DNA of 64,000 nucleotides from Actinomadura luteofluorescens (lineage in GTDB: Bacteria; Actinomycetota; Actinomycetes; Streptosporangiales; Streptosporangiaceae). Made by a program: the position numbers and the translations under genes. The stretch is from the NCBI RefSeq assembly GCF_013409365.1, contig NZ_JACCBA010000001.1:2728001-2792000 (forward strand), given 5' to 3'. Positions 49,503 through 59,000 of this stretch are shown piece by piece. Within the stretch, counting starts at the first letter, position 1, and each line of letters starts with the position of its first letter. The notes under the pieces were generated by a model. That model made no database searches. It worked only from the letters and a program-made list of their open reading frames with translations, and had not been told where the DNA came from.

Positions 49503-50285
49503 ATGGCTGCACGCAAGCCGACCCGTCAGACGATCGCCTTCGGCCAGGAGGTCGTCCGTCTTCGCCACGAAAAGGGCCTATCGCGGCTCGAACTGGCCGA
49601 ACGGGCCGCCGTGAGCCGCAGCTACATCGCCCAGGTGGAGAACGGGACCACCCGGTGCCGCAGAGACTTCGCCTTACGGCTTGACGACGCTCTCGGCACC
49701 GACACCGCTCTCACCGACGTCTGGGACGACATCCTCAAATCTTCCGCCCACCCAAGGTTCTTCGCCGACTTTCCGAATGCAGAGGCATCGGCCGCGTTTC
49801 TCCGAGCTTTCGAGAACACGCTTGTCTATGGGCTACTTCAGAACGAAGACTATGCTAGAGCCCTACTTGTCGATGATGCCGCCGTGAACGCACGCTTGCG
49901 GCGCCAGTCCATCTTGAGCGGTGACCACCCACCTGTGCTTTGTGTGGTGTTGGACGAAAGCGTGCTACATCGGCTGGTTGGTGGCCCCATAGTGATGCGC
50001 AGCCAGTGCGAACACCTTTCGACCGTCTCCGAGATGGAGTGCGTAAAGCTGCAGATCGCACCCATCGCCTACTACCCGGGCGTCCACGCACCCTTCACTC
50101 TGGCCACCCAGGAGAACGGCGATGAGCTGGTGCATCTCTCAACTCTGAACGGAGGGCATACTTCTAGCGATTCGGCAGATATACTCTACGCCAGCAAGGC
50201 TTTTGCCACCCTCCAGGCACATGCCCTCTCGGTGGCGGAATCTCGAAGCCTAATCCGAAGGGTTCTGAAGGAACGATGGAGCTGA
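49503..50285 (+). CDS. XRE-family regulator, WhiJ-like, second copy
   Basis: 260 residues from ATG 49503 (AGGAGGTG seven bases upstream). HTH at residues 17-60: GQEVVRLRHEKGLSRLELAE, RAAVSRSYIAQVENGTT. The C-terminal DUF5753-like domain has FENTLVYGLLQNEDYARALL, VLCVVLDESVLHRLVGGP and APIAYYPGVHAPFTLATQEN. Several codons here (cttacggc, gctagag) are less GC-rich than in neighbouring genes, which may indicate a different origin. It overlaps DUF397 by ten bases. Confidence 0.87.
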   Translation: MAARKPTRQTIAFGQEVVRLRHEKGLSRLELAERAAVSRSYIAQVENGTTRCRRDFALRLDDALGTDTALTDVWDDILKSSAHPRFFADFPNAEASAAFLRAFENTLVYGLLQNEDYARALLVDDAAVNARLRRQSILSGDHPPVLCVVLDESVLHRLVGGPIVMRSQCEHLSTVSEMECVKLQIAPIAYYPGVHAPFTLATQENGDELVHLSTLNGGHTSSDSADILYASKAFATLQAHALSVAESRSLIRRVLKERWS

Positions 50286-50452
50286 GCTGGAAAAAGTCGA
50301 GTTACAGCGACAACCTCGGCGGCAACTGCGTGGAGCTGGCGCAGCTCGGCGAGGACGTGGGCATCCGCGATTCCCAGGATCCGGACGGGCCGAAGCTCCT
50401 GCTCGCCCCCACCGCCTTCCGCGCGCTGCTCGCGGACCTCAAGCAGCAGTAA
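50276..50452 (+). CDS. DUF397 small protein, second copy
   Basis: 58 residues: MELSWKKSSYSDNLGGNCVE, DVGIRDSQDPDGPKLLLAPT, and FRALLADLKQQ at the end, a complete DUF397 domain. ATG 50276 lies inside the end of the XRE gene, ten bases overlapping, so the two are coupled. Pairs with the XRE protein as in the module at 1-2 kb. Confidence 0.87.
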   Translation: MELSWKKSSYSDNLGGNCVELAQLGEDVGIRDSQDPDGPKLLLAPTAFRALLADLKQQ

Positions 50453-50874
50453 GGCCAGACGGGAGCCCTCGGCCCTGTCCGGTGAATCTCGGTGGCCGGC
50501 CCCCTGCCCCCGCTCGGGGCCTCATCAACAAGATCACAGTTTACGGCTGGGGTATCGGAGCGCGATCAGACCCGCCATCGTCGGTTCGAAGCCGCGAACT
50601 CGAAGTAGAACGCCTTCAAGCCGCCGTCTAAGCGTGTCTGGCCGGTCGGTTGCCGCTCAAACCCCACTAACAGTTGCCCGGTCTGCTGGGCAACGTCGGA
50701 CAAGCCCTGCACGGTCTCCCGGCCCCGCAAGGTCTGCGCCATGCACCCCGGGACAGACTGGCCCCTTGGGGAGCGGCCTCGGGTTCTACCGGGCGAGTGC
50801 CGGAAAGTCTGCCCGGCGGCGGGGAGACGGCTACGATCACCGCGTTCATATCTGATCATGTTCGGGAGCGGCAC
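50453..50874. other. Intergenic region with a possible gene tail
   Basis: 422 bases. A minus-strand frame ending at 50566 has a natural-looking end (GLSDVAQQTGQLLVGFERQP, GGLKAFYFEFAASNRRWRV) but no credible start or family, so it may be a fragment. The promoter of the lipoprotein gene lies near the right end. Confidence 0.3.
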
Positions 50875-51486
50875 ATGGTGGGGATCCGGCCCTTGGCTCT
50901 TGGTCTGTTGATGGTGCCCGTGCTCGGATTGGCGGCCTGCTCGGGCGGCGACAGCACTTCCGCCGCTGGGAGCGCGGGGAGCGGCGAAAAATCGCCGCGT
51001 CCCTCACCTGTACTGCCCTCTTTCAAGGGAAAGACGCTCGACGCCGTCAGCGGCGAGTTGCAGCGTTCCTGGCCCGCCTACACCAGGGCGTTCAAGGCTC
51101 TGCCCGACGGTCACCTGTTCGACGGCGAGTCCTACTCCAGCACCTGGGTCGTCTGCACGCAGGTCGAGGACCCTCAGGGGAAGAAGGTGGAGCTGGGCTT
51201 CCTGCCCCCGCAGGTGCCCTGCCCACCCGACGGCCGCGTGACCACCTGGCCCGTCGTGCCCGACTTCGTCGGCAAGACCGGAACCGACGCAAAGCAGGCC
51301 GCCCTGCGGCTCGGCTTCCCGCTCGTCAGCAGCCAGCCCATCGTGACCGAGGGATACGACGACAGTTCGCACCTGGAACGTACCGTCTGCACCCAAGCCC
51401 CTCCCGCCGGCCAGAGCATGCGCCAGCACTACGGCACGACACTGAGCCTGCGGGTCGCCGACAGCAAGGGATCGTGCACCCCATAG
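50875..51486 (+). CDS. PASTA-domain lipoprotein
   Basis: 203 residues from ATG 50875 (GGGAG seven bases upstream). Signal and lipobox: ALGLLMVPVLGLAAC. A Ser/Gly linker precedes LPSFKGKTLDAVSGELQRSW, a PASTA-like start, and the last 70 residues are a clear PASTA fold: VVPDFVGKTGTDAKQAALRL, GFPLVSSQPIV and CTQAPPAGQSMRQHYGTTLS. Cys pairs may form disulfides. PASTA domains bind peptidoglycan or act as spacers, so it is a cell-wall-facing lipoprotein. Confidence 0.8.
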   Translation: MVGIRPLALGLLMVPVLGLAACSGGDSTSAAGSAGSGEKSPRPSPVLPSFKGKTLDAVSGELQRSWPAYTRAFKALPDGHLFDGESYSSTWVVCTQVEDPQGKKVELGFLPPQVPCPPDGRVTTWPVVPDFVGKTGTDAKQAALRLGFPLVSSQPIVTEGYDDSSHLERTVCTQAPPAGQSMRQHYGTTLSLRVADSKGSCTP

Positions 51487-51661
51487 CTCCCTCGCCCCAT
51501 CGGCGGCCTGCTGGAAACTCCAAGCTCGACCTTTGAGGCAGCCGATCCCGTAATACGCCGATCGGGCAGCGGCCGGTGAGCGTGCGCATCACCCTTCCAA
51601 CATGAGCCGCAGGCAGGCGAGAAGTCTCGCCAGGCATACCGCGTCGCGGCCGCTACTGATG

Positions 51662-51702
51662 ATGCCCAGCGAGGTCGGCGGTGAGGCCGCCTCGCTGGGC
51701 AT
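51662..51702. terminator. Perfect 13-bp bidirectional stem-loop
   Basis: ATGCCCAGCGAGG, a 15-base loop, CCTCGCTGGGCAT. It sits between the convergent PASTA lipoprotein and Pycsar-like genes. The rest of 51487-51812 shows no gene. Confidence 0.75.
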
Positions 51703-51812
51703 TGGGGGTCAGGCATGGCGCGGTCGTCTGGGCGGCCGTGCCATGTGGGTGGATGGGAGCAGAACGTGGTCAGTTCCGCTCCTGAAAAATGGTCCGCTAG
51801 AGACTGCGTCCC

Positions 51813-52454
51813 TTAGGACAGCCCGGCCGCGCCGAGCGCGATCACGCCGAGCACCATGCTGACGATCGCGAGCCTTTGGTAGGCGAACTTGATGCTCACC
51901 AACCTGCTCTTGACCTGGATGTCGTCTTCGCGCACCTCATCGAACGTGAGGGGCGCCTTGTCCTTGCCCGGAGGGGTGTACTGGTGCTTGCCTCGCAAGA
52001 ACGCGATGAGCTGGCCAGGGCCCAAAGCGGCATAGATCCTAAAGGTCGCCCTGGAGTTCGGGCGGGCCGGCCAGGCCACCTTGAGCAGCAGCACCAGGAC
52101 GGCGAGCGCGAAGAACACACCGGCCGTCTGGCCGAAGATCTGCGCGAGTTTTCCAGCCTTGTCGAACGCGGTGAAGCCGGCGACGGCTCCACCCAGCGCC
52201 AGCGCCATGAACATGCTGGACTTGTTGTCGATACGCGTCAGCTCGGCCAAGAGCGCGGTGCGCTCGGTGTCGAGCTGGTCGGGAATCTGACCGGCGGCAA
52301 CCTCGGTGGGCGGCTTGGCCACGACCGATTCCCTCGCCGGGCGCATCCGCTGCGGATTCCGAACACGTCCCCTCTGACCCGCGGAAACGGGCCGGATGGC
52401 GGACCTCCGGGACCGTTGGACCTGCAAGCGGGAGACTGGAGTGAACGTGGACAT
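51813..52454 (-). CDS. Pycsar-effector-like two-helix membrane protein
   Basis: 213 residues. After a basic 60-residue head comes LDTERTALLAELTRIDNKSS with the Asp-x-Lys-Ser turn, two transmembrane helices (MFMALALGGAVAGFTAF and GVFFALAVLVLLLKVAWPAR), a cytoplasmic loop, and a last helix pair VKSRLVSIKFAYQRLAIVSM, VLGVIALGAAG. This layout matches Pycsar-type effectors, which perturb the membrane on sensing cyclic CMP/UMP in phage defence. No cyclase gene is near, so it may be an orphan or serve another stress. Assignment by eye. Confidence 0.55.
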   Translation of the reverse strand: MSTFTPVSRLQVQRSRRSAIRPVSAGQRGRVRNPQRMRPARESVVAKPPTEVAAGQIPDQLDTERTALLAELTRIDNKSSMFMALALGGAVAGFTAFDKAGKLAQIFGQTAGVFFALAVLVLLLKVAWPARPNSRATFRIYAALGPGQLIAFLRGKHQYTPPGKDKAPLTFDEVREDDIQVKSRLVSIKFAYQRLAIVSMVLGVIALGAAGLS

Positions 52455-53056
52455 GATTGTGTACCCCTTTTGATTTGCAGTGACTCGATATCCATAGCCT
52501 AGAGGAAATCCGCACGGCCCGCCGCGCAGGACCACGCCGAGACCAGTGGGTGGCGTCTCTGCGGCTACCGCCAAGGCCTCGGCAAAGCGTTACAGAAAGA
52601 CGGACTCGTGTTCGCCAGGCGTTACTGCGTAACGCTTGGATATGACGCCAACCGTGCTGAAGAGCGTTGCCGAATTCAGCTTGGTGGGATCAAGAGCGGT
52701 GGCCTGGCGTGCGACCTGCGGGCCGGTCCCGGCCGGGGACGATCACCTCTGAAGCGCGCCCCCAACTCAGCACGGGCGCCACACGAATCAGGGAGATGAC
52801 CACGACCAAGCCGGTCAGCGCCGAGTGCGGTTCGGCGTGTTCTGCAGGATCGTCGATCTTGCGGTTCCTGCCAAGATCGTGCGGGAGCGGCCGGACTCGG
52901 TGGCTTTCCGCGTCGTCGGCTCTCGCGTCCAGAATGGGACGGAGGTGGGGATTTGGTTGCGGGGTGGGGGCGGGAACCGTTTAACTGACCTGCCGTGGGC
53001 TGGATCAGACGTTCTCCACGCAGCGCCCGGACCGACACGGCTGGGAGGCGTGCTCC
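52455..53056. other. 600-base region with a palindrome and no sure gene
   Basis: It contains the Pycsar-like gene's promoter and GCGTTAC-tgc-GTAACGC (52619-52635), with another AAGCGTTAC copy at about 52586: likely operator half-sites. Plus-strand frames from 52796 and 52825 contain protein-like pieces (CRIVDLAVPAKIVRERPDSV) but no intact gene, perhaps a remnant. Confidence 0.35.
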
Positions 53057-53446
53057 TTGGTAGCGTCGCTGATCGCCTTCGCCCTGCTGGTCGCGGTCAT
53101 CGTCTCACTCGTCTGGCTCGGTGGGAGGGCACTGCGCGGCCACTCGGCGCGGCAGGCCGAGCGCCTGGCCCTTCGGCAGCAGGCCGTGCAGGAGCTCCGC
53201 CTTAGGGATGGGCGAGACGGCCACCTCGCCTTCGTCGAGCACGTCTACCAGCGTGCGAGGACGGGCGCCAAGGCAATCCTCGTCTGGGACGCCACCGGCA
53301 ACCGCCAGGACGCGTGGTTTCACGACTGGCCCAGCATCCCCGCCGGAACCTACCTTCTCCTCGTCGGAACCACCGGTTACGGCCCCCACAACCAAAACCC
53401 CCGGGTTTACTACGTCCGCCGCCACCAGGTACTCACCATGATCTGA
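53057..53446 (+). CDS. Small membrane-anchored hypothetical protein
   Basis: 129 residues from TTG 53057 (GGAGG eight bases upstream). An N-terminal transmembrane helix (LIAFALLVAVIVSLVWLGG) is followed by a charged helix and a small globular part, FVEHVYQRARTGAKAILVWD, WFHDWPSIPAGTYLLLVGTT and PRVYYVRRHQVLTM. No known domain. The globular part may be an exposed beta-domain. It runs into the convergent doubtful gene by about 37 bases. Confidence 0.55.
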   Translation: MVASLIAFALLVAVIVSLVWLGGRALRGHSARQAERLALRQQAVQELRLRDGRDGHLAFVEHVYQRARTGAKAILVWDATGNRQDAWFHDWPSIPAGTYLLLVGTTGYGPHNQNPRVYYVRRHQVLTMI

Positions 53447-53804
53447 GCGGCCGGGTCGTGCGCGTCATCGCCGTTCCACTGCGCCGCCCATCCGTCCTCG
53501 GCCGTGTCGTCGCGCCGCATTGCCGCGCCTCCGTCCGGACCGAGCGCGAGCGCGAGCAGGTCGGATACGTGGGCGACCGTGCGGACGTAGACACCCATTC
53601 GAGAACGTAGCGGCCCTCCAGCGCGCGCAATTCCTGAGTTCGAGCGACCGGCATCGAGCTGCCATTCACAGAGTCCTCCAGTTGCGTCACAGAAATTCCG
53701 CGCGGTGGCATCCAGGGCGGCGCCGAGGGAAACGTCACGATGAAACCATGTCGCACATCCGCGATCCCGAGCATCGGTCGCCGGGAGTAGGTCTCGCGCC
53801 CCAT
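53410..53804 (-). pseudogene. Possible hypothetical gene with a one-base frame break
   Basis: From ATG 53804 the frame has HGFIVTFPSAPPW, PRGISVTQLEDSVNGSSMPV and LRALEGRYVLEW; the next frame over continues VYVRTVAHVSDLLALALGPD, GGAAMRRDDTAEDGWAAQWN to a stop at 53410. Both parts read like protein, and the total length is 3n+2, so one missing base near 53598-53610 would unite them. No family is recognised, so the call is weak. Confidence 0.35.
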
Positions 53805-53839
53805 GTGCGCTTTGAATCTGCTGGCTAGGGTCGGCGCTC

Positions 53840-54301
53840 ATGGAGACCACGGGAGCTGTTCGCCGCCAGGTGGCGGAGCGTAGGCGCGACACCCTGGAGC
53901 GGCTCGTCGGCGAACGGGATGTGTGGGTGTCGACAGCGCATCCTGATCATGGCCCGCATCAGGTGCCGCTGTGGTTCTTGTGGGACGGGCGAGCGGTGTG
54001 GATGTGCACCGGCGCCGCGTCCGCGACTGCGCGGAACGTCCGCGATGAGCCGCGCGTGCGCCTGGCACTGCCGGACACCTTCGACGTGGTGCTCCTCCAG
54101 GGCAAGGCGGAGTGCTTCCCGGACCAGGAGGTGCCCGATGACGCGGCGGAGGCCTTCGCCGCCAAGTTCGGTTGGGACCCACGTACGGAGGACGACCCCT
54201 TCGTCTACGTGCGCGTGGTGCCAGAGACCGTGCGCGCCTGGCGCGGCGAGCCGGAACTACGCGGCAGGGTCATCATGCGCGCCGGGACATGGCTCGATTA
54301 G
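53840..54301 (+). CDS. PPOX-class F420-dependent oxidoreductase
   Basis: 153 residues: RDTLERLVGERDVWVSTAHP, HQVPLWFLWDGRAVWMCTGA, ATARNVRDEPRVRLALPDTF and ERVVPETVRAWRGEP-type end. This is the split-barrel pyridoxamine-oxidase-like group of actinobacteria (Rv3369 type) that uses F420 or flavin. Substrate unknown. Single gene. Confidence 0.85.
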   Translation: METTGAVRRQVAERRRDTLERLVGERDVWVSTAHPDHGPHQVPLWFLWDGRAVWMCTGAASATARNVRDEPRVRLALPDTFDVVLLQGKAECFPDQEVPDDAAEAFAAKFGWDPRTEDDPFVYVRVVPETVRAWRGEPELRGRVIMRAGTWLD

Positions 54302-54385
54302 CCACCGCTCCAACCCGACCGAAATCGCCAGGTTCGGTTTCTGCGGCGCCCGGTATGGCAGCGTGTGCGGCGGCTGCGGGGCCCG

Positions 54386-54808
54386 TTAGCGGATGTCGTG
54401 GTCGGGGTTGGTCTGGTCGTATCGGTGCCGGGCCTCGGCGATGACGTCGCGATGGGCGAGAGACCAGTCGGCGAGTGCTTTGACCAGGTGGGTGAGGCTG
54501 TCGCCGGTCTCGGTCAGGCGGTAGTCGACCTGGGCCGGGACGGTCGGATACACGGTGCGGAGGACGAGTCCGTCGCGTTCCAGCCTGCGCACGGTGAGGG
54601 TGAGCATGCGCTGGGAGATGCCGTCGATCGCGCGCTGCAGTTCCCGGAAGCGCCGCGGCCCGCCGGCGAGTTCGACGACCACGAGTACCGACCACTTGTC
54701 GCCGATGCGGTCCAGGACCTCGCGGATCCCGCAGTCCGGGTGGCCCGCGCGCCCGCAGGGATCGAGGGCGGCTGGTGCGGCGGTTACCCCGGTGTGCGTG
54801 GGTGACAT
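54386..54808 (-). CDS. HxlR-family regulator
   Basis: 140 residues: CGIREVLDRIGDKWSVLVVV, RFRELQRAIDGISQRMLTLT, VRRLERDGLVLRTVYPTVPA and DYRLTETGDSLTHLVKALAD, a full HxlR winged helix. Cys residues near the start (CGRAGHPDCGI) could sense redox state as in some HxlR/YodB proteins. It diverges from an NmrA-type gene across the repeat at 54854-54879. Confidence 0.9.
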   Translation of the reverse strand: MSPTHTGVTAAPAALDPCGRAGHPDCGIREVLDRIGDKWSVLVVVELAGGPRRFRELQRAIDGISQRMLTLTVRRLERDGLVLRTVYPTVPAQVDYRLTETGDSLTHLVKALADWSLAHRDVIAEARHRYDQTNPDHDIR

Positions 54809-54853
54809 GAAACTGCCTCCTTGTGGCCGGCGCGCGGGCGAATCAAGATCAAG

Positions 54854-54879
54854 CGTAGTTACCGAAGAGAACCACTACG
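54854..54879. promoter_or_regulatory. Inverted repeat between HxlR and NmrA-type genes
   Basis: CGTAGT, 14 bases, ACTACG, with further pairing inside (GTT and AAC). It lies 17 bases before the NmrA-type ATG. Likely the HxlR operator. Confidence 0.6.
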
Positions 54880-54895
54880 GAAGACCGTGACACAC

Positions 54896-55714
54896 ATGAT
54901 CTTGGTGACCGGAGCGAACGGGAGCCTCGGCTCGGCGACTCTCGCGGCGCTGCACGCCCGCGGCGCGAGCGCGACAGGCGGCAGCCGCACGCCCAAGGAC
55001 GGGATGCGGCGCCTCGATTTCGACAACCCCGGCGGCATCGACCTCGCCGGGATGTCGACCCTGGTGCTGGTCTCCGCCGGCTATGCCGAGGACGACCAGG
55101 TCGTCCGGCGGCACGCGGCCGTCCTGGACGCCGCCGCCCGTGACGGCGTCCGCCATGTGATCTACACCAGCCTGACCGGCGCGGGCGACCACCTCGCTTT
55201 CGCGCCGGCGCACCGCGCGACCGAACGGCTCGTGCGCGCCTGCGGCATGCAGTGGACGATCCTGCGCAACGGCCTGTACGCCGAACTGTTCGGCGCTCTG
55301 CTGATGTGGACCGGCGACGGCGTGGAGTCCGCGTTCGGCGACGGCGCCCTGGCCGCGGTCGCCCGTGCGGACCTCGCCGAGGCCGCGGCGATCGTCGCGG
55401 AGGATCCGGCACGGCACGGCGGGCGCACCTACGAGCTGACCGGCACGCCGATCACGGCGGCGCAGGTGGCCGGACGGCTCGGAGTCCCCCACCGCACGAT
55501 CGGCCTGGGCGAGTACCGGCACAGGCTCCTGAACGTGCCGGAACTGCTGCCGTTCCAGCCGCCCATGCTCATCTCGATCGCGACGGGCGTCCGGCACGGC
55601 TTCCTCGACGGCACCGGCCCCGACCTCGCCGACGTCCTCGGCCGCCCCGTGAGCGATCCACTGGCCACGGCCGTCGCGGTCGCCTCCGCCATGAGACCGG
55701 GAGCAGCCGGATAA
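54896..55714 (+). CDS. NmrA/SDR-type NAD(P)-binding protein
   Basis: 272 residues from ATG 54896 (GTG 54887 is possible). MILVTGANGSLGSATLAALH is the dinucleotide motif; HVIYTSLTGAGDHLAFAPAH, WTILRNGLYAELFGALL and YELTGTPITAAQVAGRLGVP match the NmrA/QOR2-like group that reduces quinones or senses NADP. It is expected to be repressed by the divergent HxlR protein. A strong terminator follows. Confidence 0.88.
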   Translation: MILVTGANGSLGSATLAALHARGASATGGSRTPKDGMRRLDFDNPGGIDLAGMSTLVLVSAGYAEDDQVVRRHAAVLDAAARDGVRHVIYTSLTGAGDHLAFAPAHRATERLVRACGMQWTILRNGLYAELFGALLMWTGDGVESAFGDGALAAVARADLAEAAAIVAEDPARHGGRTYELTGTPITAAQVAGRLGVPHRTIGLGEYRHRLLNVPELLPFQPPMLISIATGVRHGFLDGTGPDLADVLGRPVSDPLATAVAVASAMRPGAAG

Positions 55715-55741
55715 CGACGGCGAGCATGTCCACTGCGCCGG

Positions 55742-55778
55742 CATGAGTCCTCCCGGGGCCCTTCTGGGAGGACTCATG
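55742..55778 (+). terminator. Perfect 13-bp stem-loop terminator
   Basis: CATGAGTCCTCCC, an 11-base loop, GGGAGGACTCATG, 27 bases after the NmrA-type stop. The following 240 bases show no gene. Confidence 0.75.
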
Positions 55779-56017
55779 TGCGTCGTCGCGCCTGGGAGGC
55801 CATGCGGCCAGGGGACCAGGTCCGGCGTGCCGCGGGTCGGGTCAGCCGCCTGACCCGGGGCGGGTTCCGCGCCGGTGACGGCCTTCATCTCCCGGCCTGG
55901 GACGTCGACCGGTGACCCGCCGTCGGCGTCGCGGTCGCTGGCGATGCTCCAGTGGCCGATGTCGGTCATCGTGCGTACGCTGGCGCGTCAAGATCGAGAT
56001 GGGGGGCCGCGGGGCTT

Positions 56018-59000
56018 ATGGGGTGGCGGATCGAGGCCGACGGGTACACGGCGGAGTTCACGGACGATCTGGAGGTCGTCTACCGCAATCCCCGGGGGCG
56101 GAGGCTCAAGCAGGCTCCCGAGCAGCTGGGGGGCGCGCCCGGTCTGTCCGCGATGTTCGTGGTGCGGCGGTACCTGAAGCGCCACGAGGAGCAGTGCGGC
56201 GAAACGGCGCGCTCGTGGGCGGCTGAGGGGGTGGGCGTCCCCCGCGCGCTGGCGGATGCCGACCCGTTCTGGGCGGAGGCGCTCGACGAGGCGGGCGTCA
56301 CGCTCACCACGGAGCCGGTCGAAGGCGGGTTGTGCGCGCGGACCTACGTCGGCCCTGACGACCGCAGGCTCACGCAGGTGCTTCGCGAGTCGACCGTCCG
56401 CTACCGCGACCTGCTGATGGCGGTGGACGGGTGGGAGCCGGAGGGCCTGTTCGAGACCGGCGTGCCCGTCCCCTACGCCAGCGTGGTCCCCTTCCCCGAG
56501 CGCATCATCGAGGCGCACCCCGAAGCGGAGCGGCTCGCGGTGGAGAAGGTCCACACCTTGGAGGTCCGGACCGGGCGCTGGCGCTACTTCTACAAGCCGG
56601 CCGTGGAGGAGATCCTGTCGGGCCTGGAGGAGTCGGCGCCCGACCTCCTGATCACTCTCCTGGACGAGGTGGCCGATGCCGCCCTCACCCACGAGCCGAA
56701 CCTGGCCGCCGCCTGGTTCGGCCGCGCGCGCAAGCTGGAGCGGACGCTGGCGCGTCATCCCGATCCGGAGTGGCTGGCCGACCGCTACGAGGAGCACGCG
56801 GAGGTGGTGTCGGCGACGATCCTGCGGGCGTGGGCGCGCGACCTGGGCGCCAAGGGCGCGGCCACGCCGGAGGGCCTCGCCCGCTTCCGCGAGGTGATGG
56901 TGTGGCGGGTCGAGGCCGGCGGCGACGTCTACCCGCAGCTCGCCTCCGACCTCCGGAAGATCGCCAAGGCCGCGGGGCTGGATCCCGAGGAGGAGCTCGC
57001 GGAGTTCCTGCGGTCCCTCTTCGCCGCGGACGAGGTGTCGCTGAACGACGACGCGTTCTGGAACGACGCGTTGAAGGGCCGCGCCATGGACCTGGTGTCC
57101 GGGCCGGAGGCGGCGCGGCGGGCACTGGAACTGCGTCCGGGATATCCGGCCCAAGGACCGCTGTGGCTGAAGCTACTCGACCGCAGCGGCGCCCTGGCGA
57201 TGCTGGCCGGGGAGACACCCGGCCTCCAGCGCGGGGACGCCGCCGCCTGGCTGGTCGCCCGCATGCAGGGAAGTCAGTGGAGAGACCCGCTCGGCGAGCT
57301 CTACGAGGTGGCCGAGCGGATCGCCCCGCGGCTCGCGTCCGACGGGGTGCCGGTGGCGTTCCGCTTCTGGCGGCTCGACGAGACCGGCCGCAGGCGGACG
57401 CCCCTGGACATGATCGACATGCTGCTGGAGCACGGTGTCCCCGTCGCCGACCCGCCGGAGCGGCTCGGCCCCGCGTTCCTGCCCGACCTGGTGATCGACC
57501 GCCGCCCCGGGCTGCGGCACGTTCTGGCGGACGAGCGGTTCGCGCGCGAGCTGCGCGCCCGGGCGCGGGGCGACCTCGACATGACCGTCGGGGACCAGGC
57601 GTCCAACACCTGGTACGAGCCGCACGAGACCAAGGGCTGGGGCAAGATCCCGGTGCTGTTCGACAACCCGATCGGGCACGAGGAGGTGCGCGCGTGGTGC
57701 GCCCGCGAGCGCGCCCTGCTGCGCAAGGGCGTCGACCTGTACGGGCTGCGGATGCTGCTGGCCCGGTTCGTGCACGTGGGCGTGGCCGTGGATCTGCTGC
57801 TCAAGGACGCCGAGACGGCGCGGGAGTTCGCGGCGGTGGACGTCATGGCGCTGCTCATGGCCGACCTGCCGGACGACTTCACCCGCGAGCGGGTCGAGGA
57901 GCTGATGAAGCTCCTGGAGCCCCACTACATCAACCGCGCGGTGTCGGGGCCGAACTTCGTGGCCCTTTCCAAGGCGCTGCCGGAGCTGAAGGAGCAGGAC
58001 AGGGAAACCTTCGACAGGGTCGCGTTCTCGCTGGTCACGGCGGTCAACTGCCGGGTGGGGCTGGAACGCCTCGTCCGCCGCCTCACTCCGGGAGAGGAGG
58101 CGAAGGAGGCCCCGAAGGAGAAGGTCGACCCGGTCGTGCGGCAGTGCGGCTGGCTCATGGACCTGGCGGGCTCCGGCACGCCCGTCTGGGACGGCGACAT
58201 GGGCACGCCGAGCGGCAGGTTCGACGGCAACCTGATCGGCCTGGAACTCCGGCCGAACCACATCAACACCGCCGTGCACACCGGCGTCCCCTCAAGGTCG
58301 AGGGCGCGTTCGTACCAGAGGCCGGCCGCCTACGCGTCCTACCCCTTCGTGTCGGGCGAGCCCGGCCGCTGGCGGGTGGTGCGCTGCGAACTGCCCGAGG
58401 ACACGAAGGGCGGCATGGCCATGCCAGGGATGGCGTTCCGCACGCCCACGTCCGTCGCCCTGGTGGTGAGCGCCAAGTACGGGGTGCCCCCGGAACGGCT
58501 GCTCCTGGAGTACGCGCCCGAGGGGAAGTTCGCCGAGGAGGGCCCGCTGGCAGCGGCCGGTGCGCGCCTGCTCGACGCCTGCGTGCTGGAGCCGGTGCGC
58601 TCCCGCGACTGGTTCGCGCGTTTCAGTGAGCTCTGGCGCGAACGGGACCGTCCTCAGATCAGCCCTGAACTGGCGGCCGCGTTCGCGGAGAAGACGGGCC
58701 TGTCGCAGACCGAGGCGGCCGTCGTGCTCCAGGGGGCGGTCTCGTCCGCGCCGTACCAGCTGGGTGAGGACGACCCCGTCCGGCTGGTCCACTTCGGTTC
58801 GGGGTGGAACTCGGAGACGGGCCAGGTGAAGGAGGGCCTCAGGGCGCTGCAGCCGGCCGAGTTCTACACCAGGCTCTACGAACGGCTCCTGCCGGACGAC
58901 CCGGAGGACCTGTGGACGTCGGGCCCGGCGGTCGACCGCGCGCTCGCGTGGTGCTCGGAGCGGTCGGGGGCCCCGTTCCCCGTGCCCGCCGGGCTGCTGC

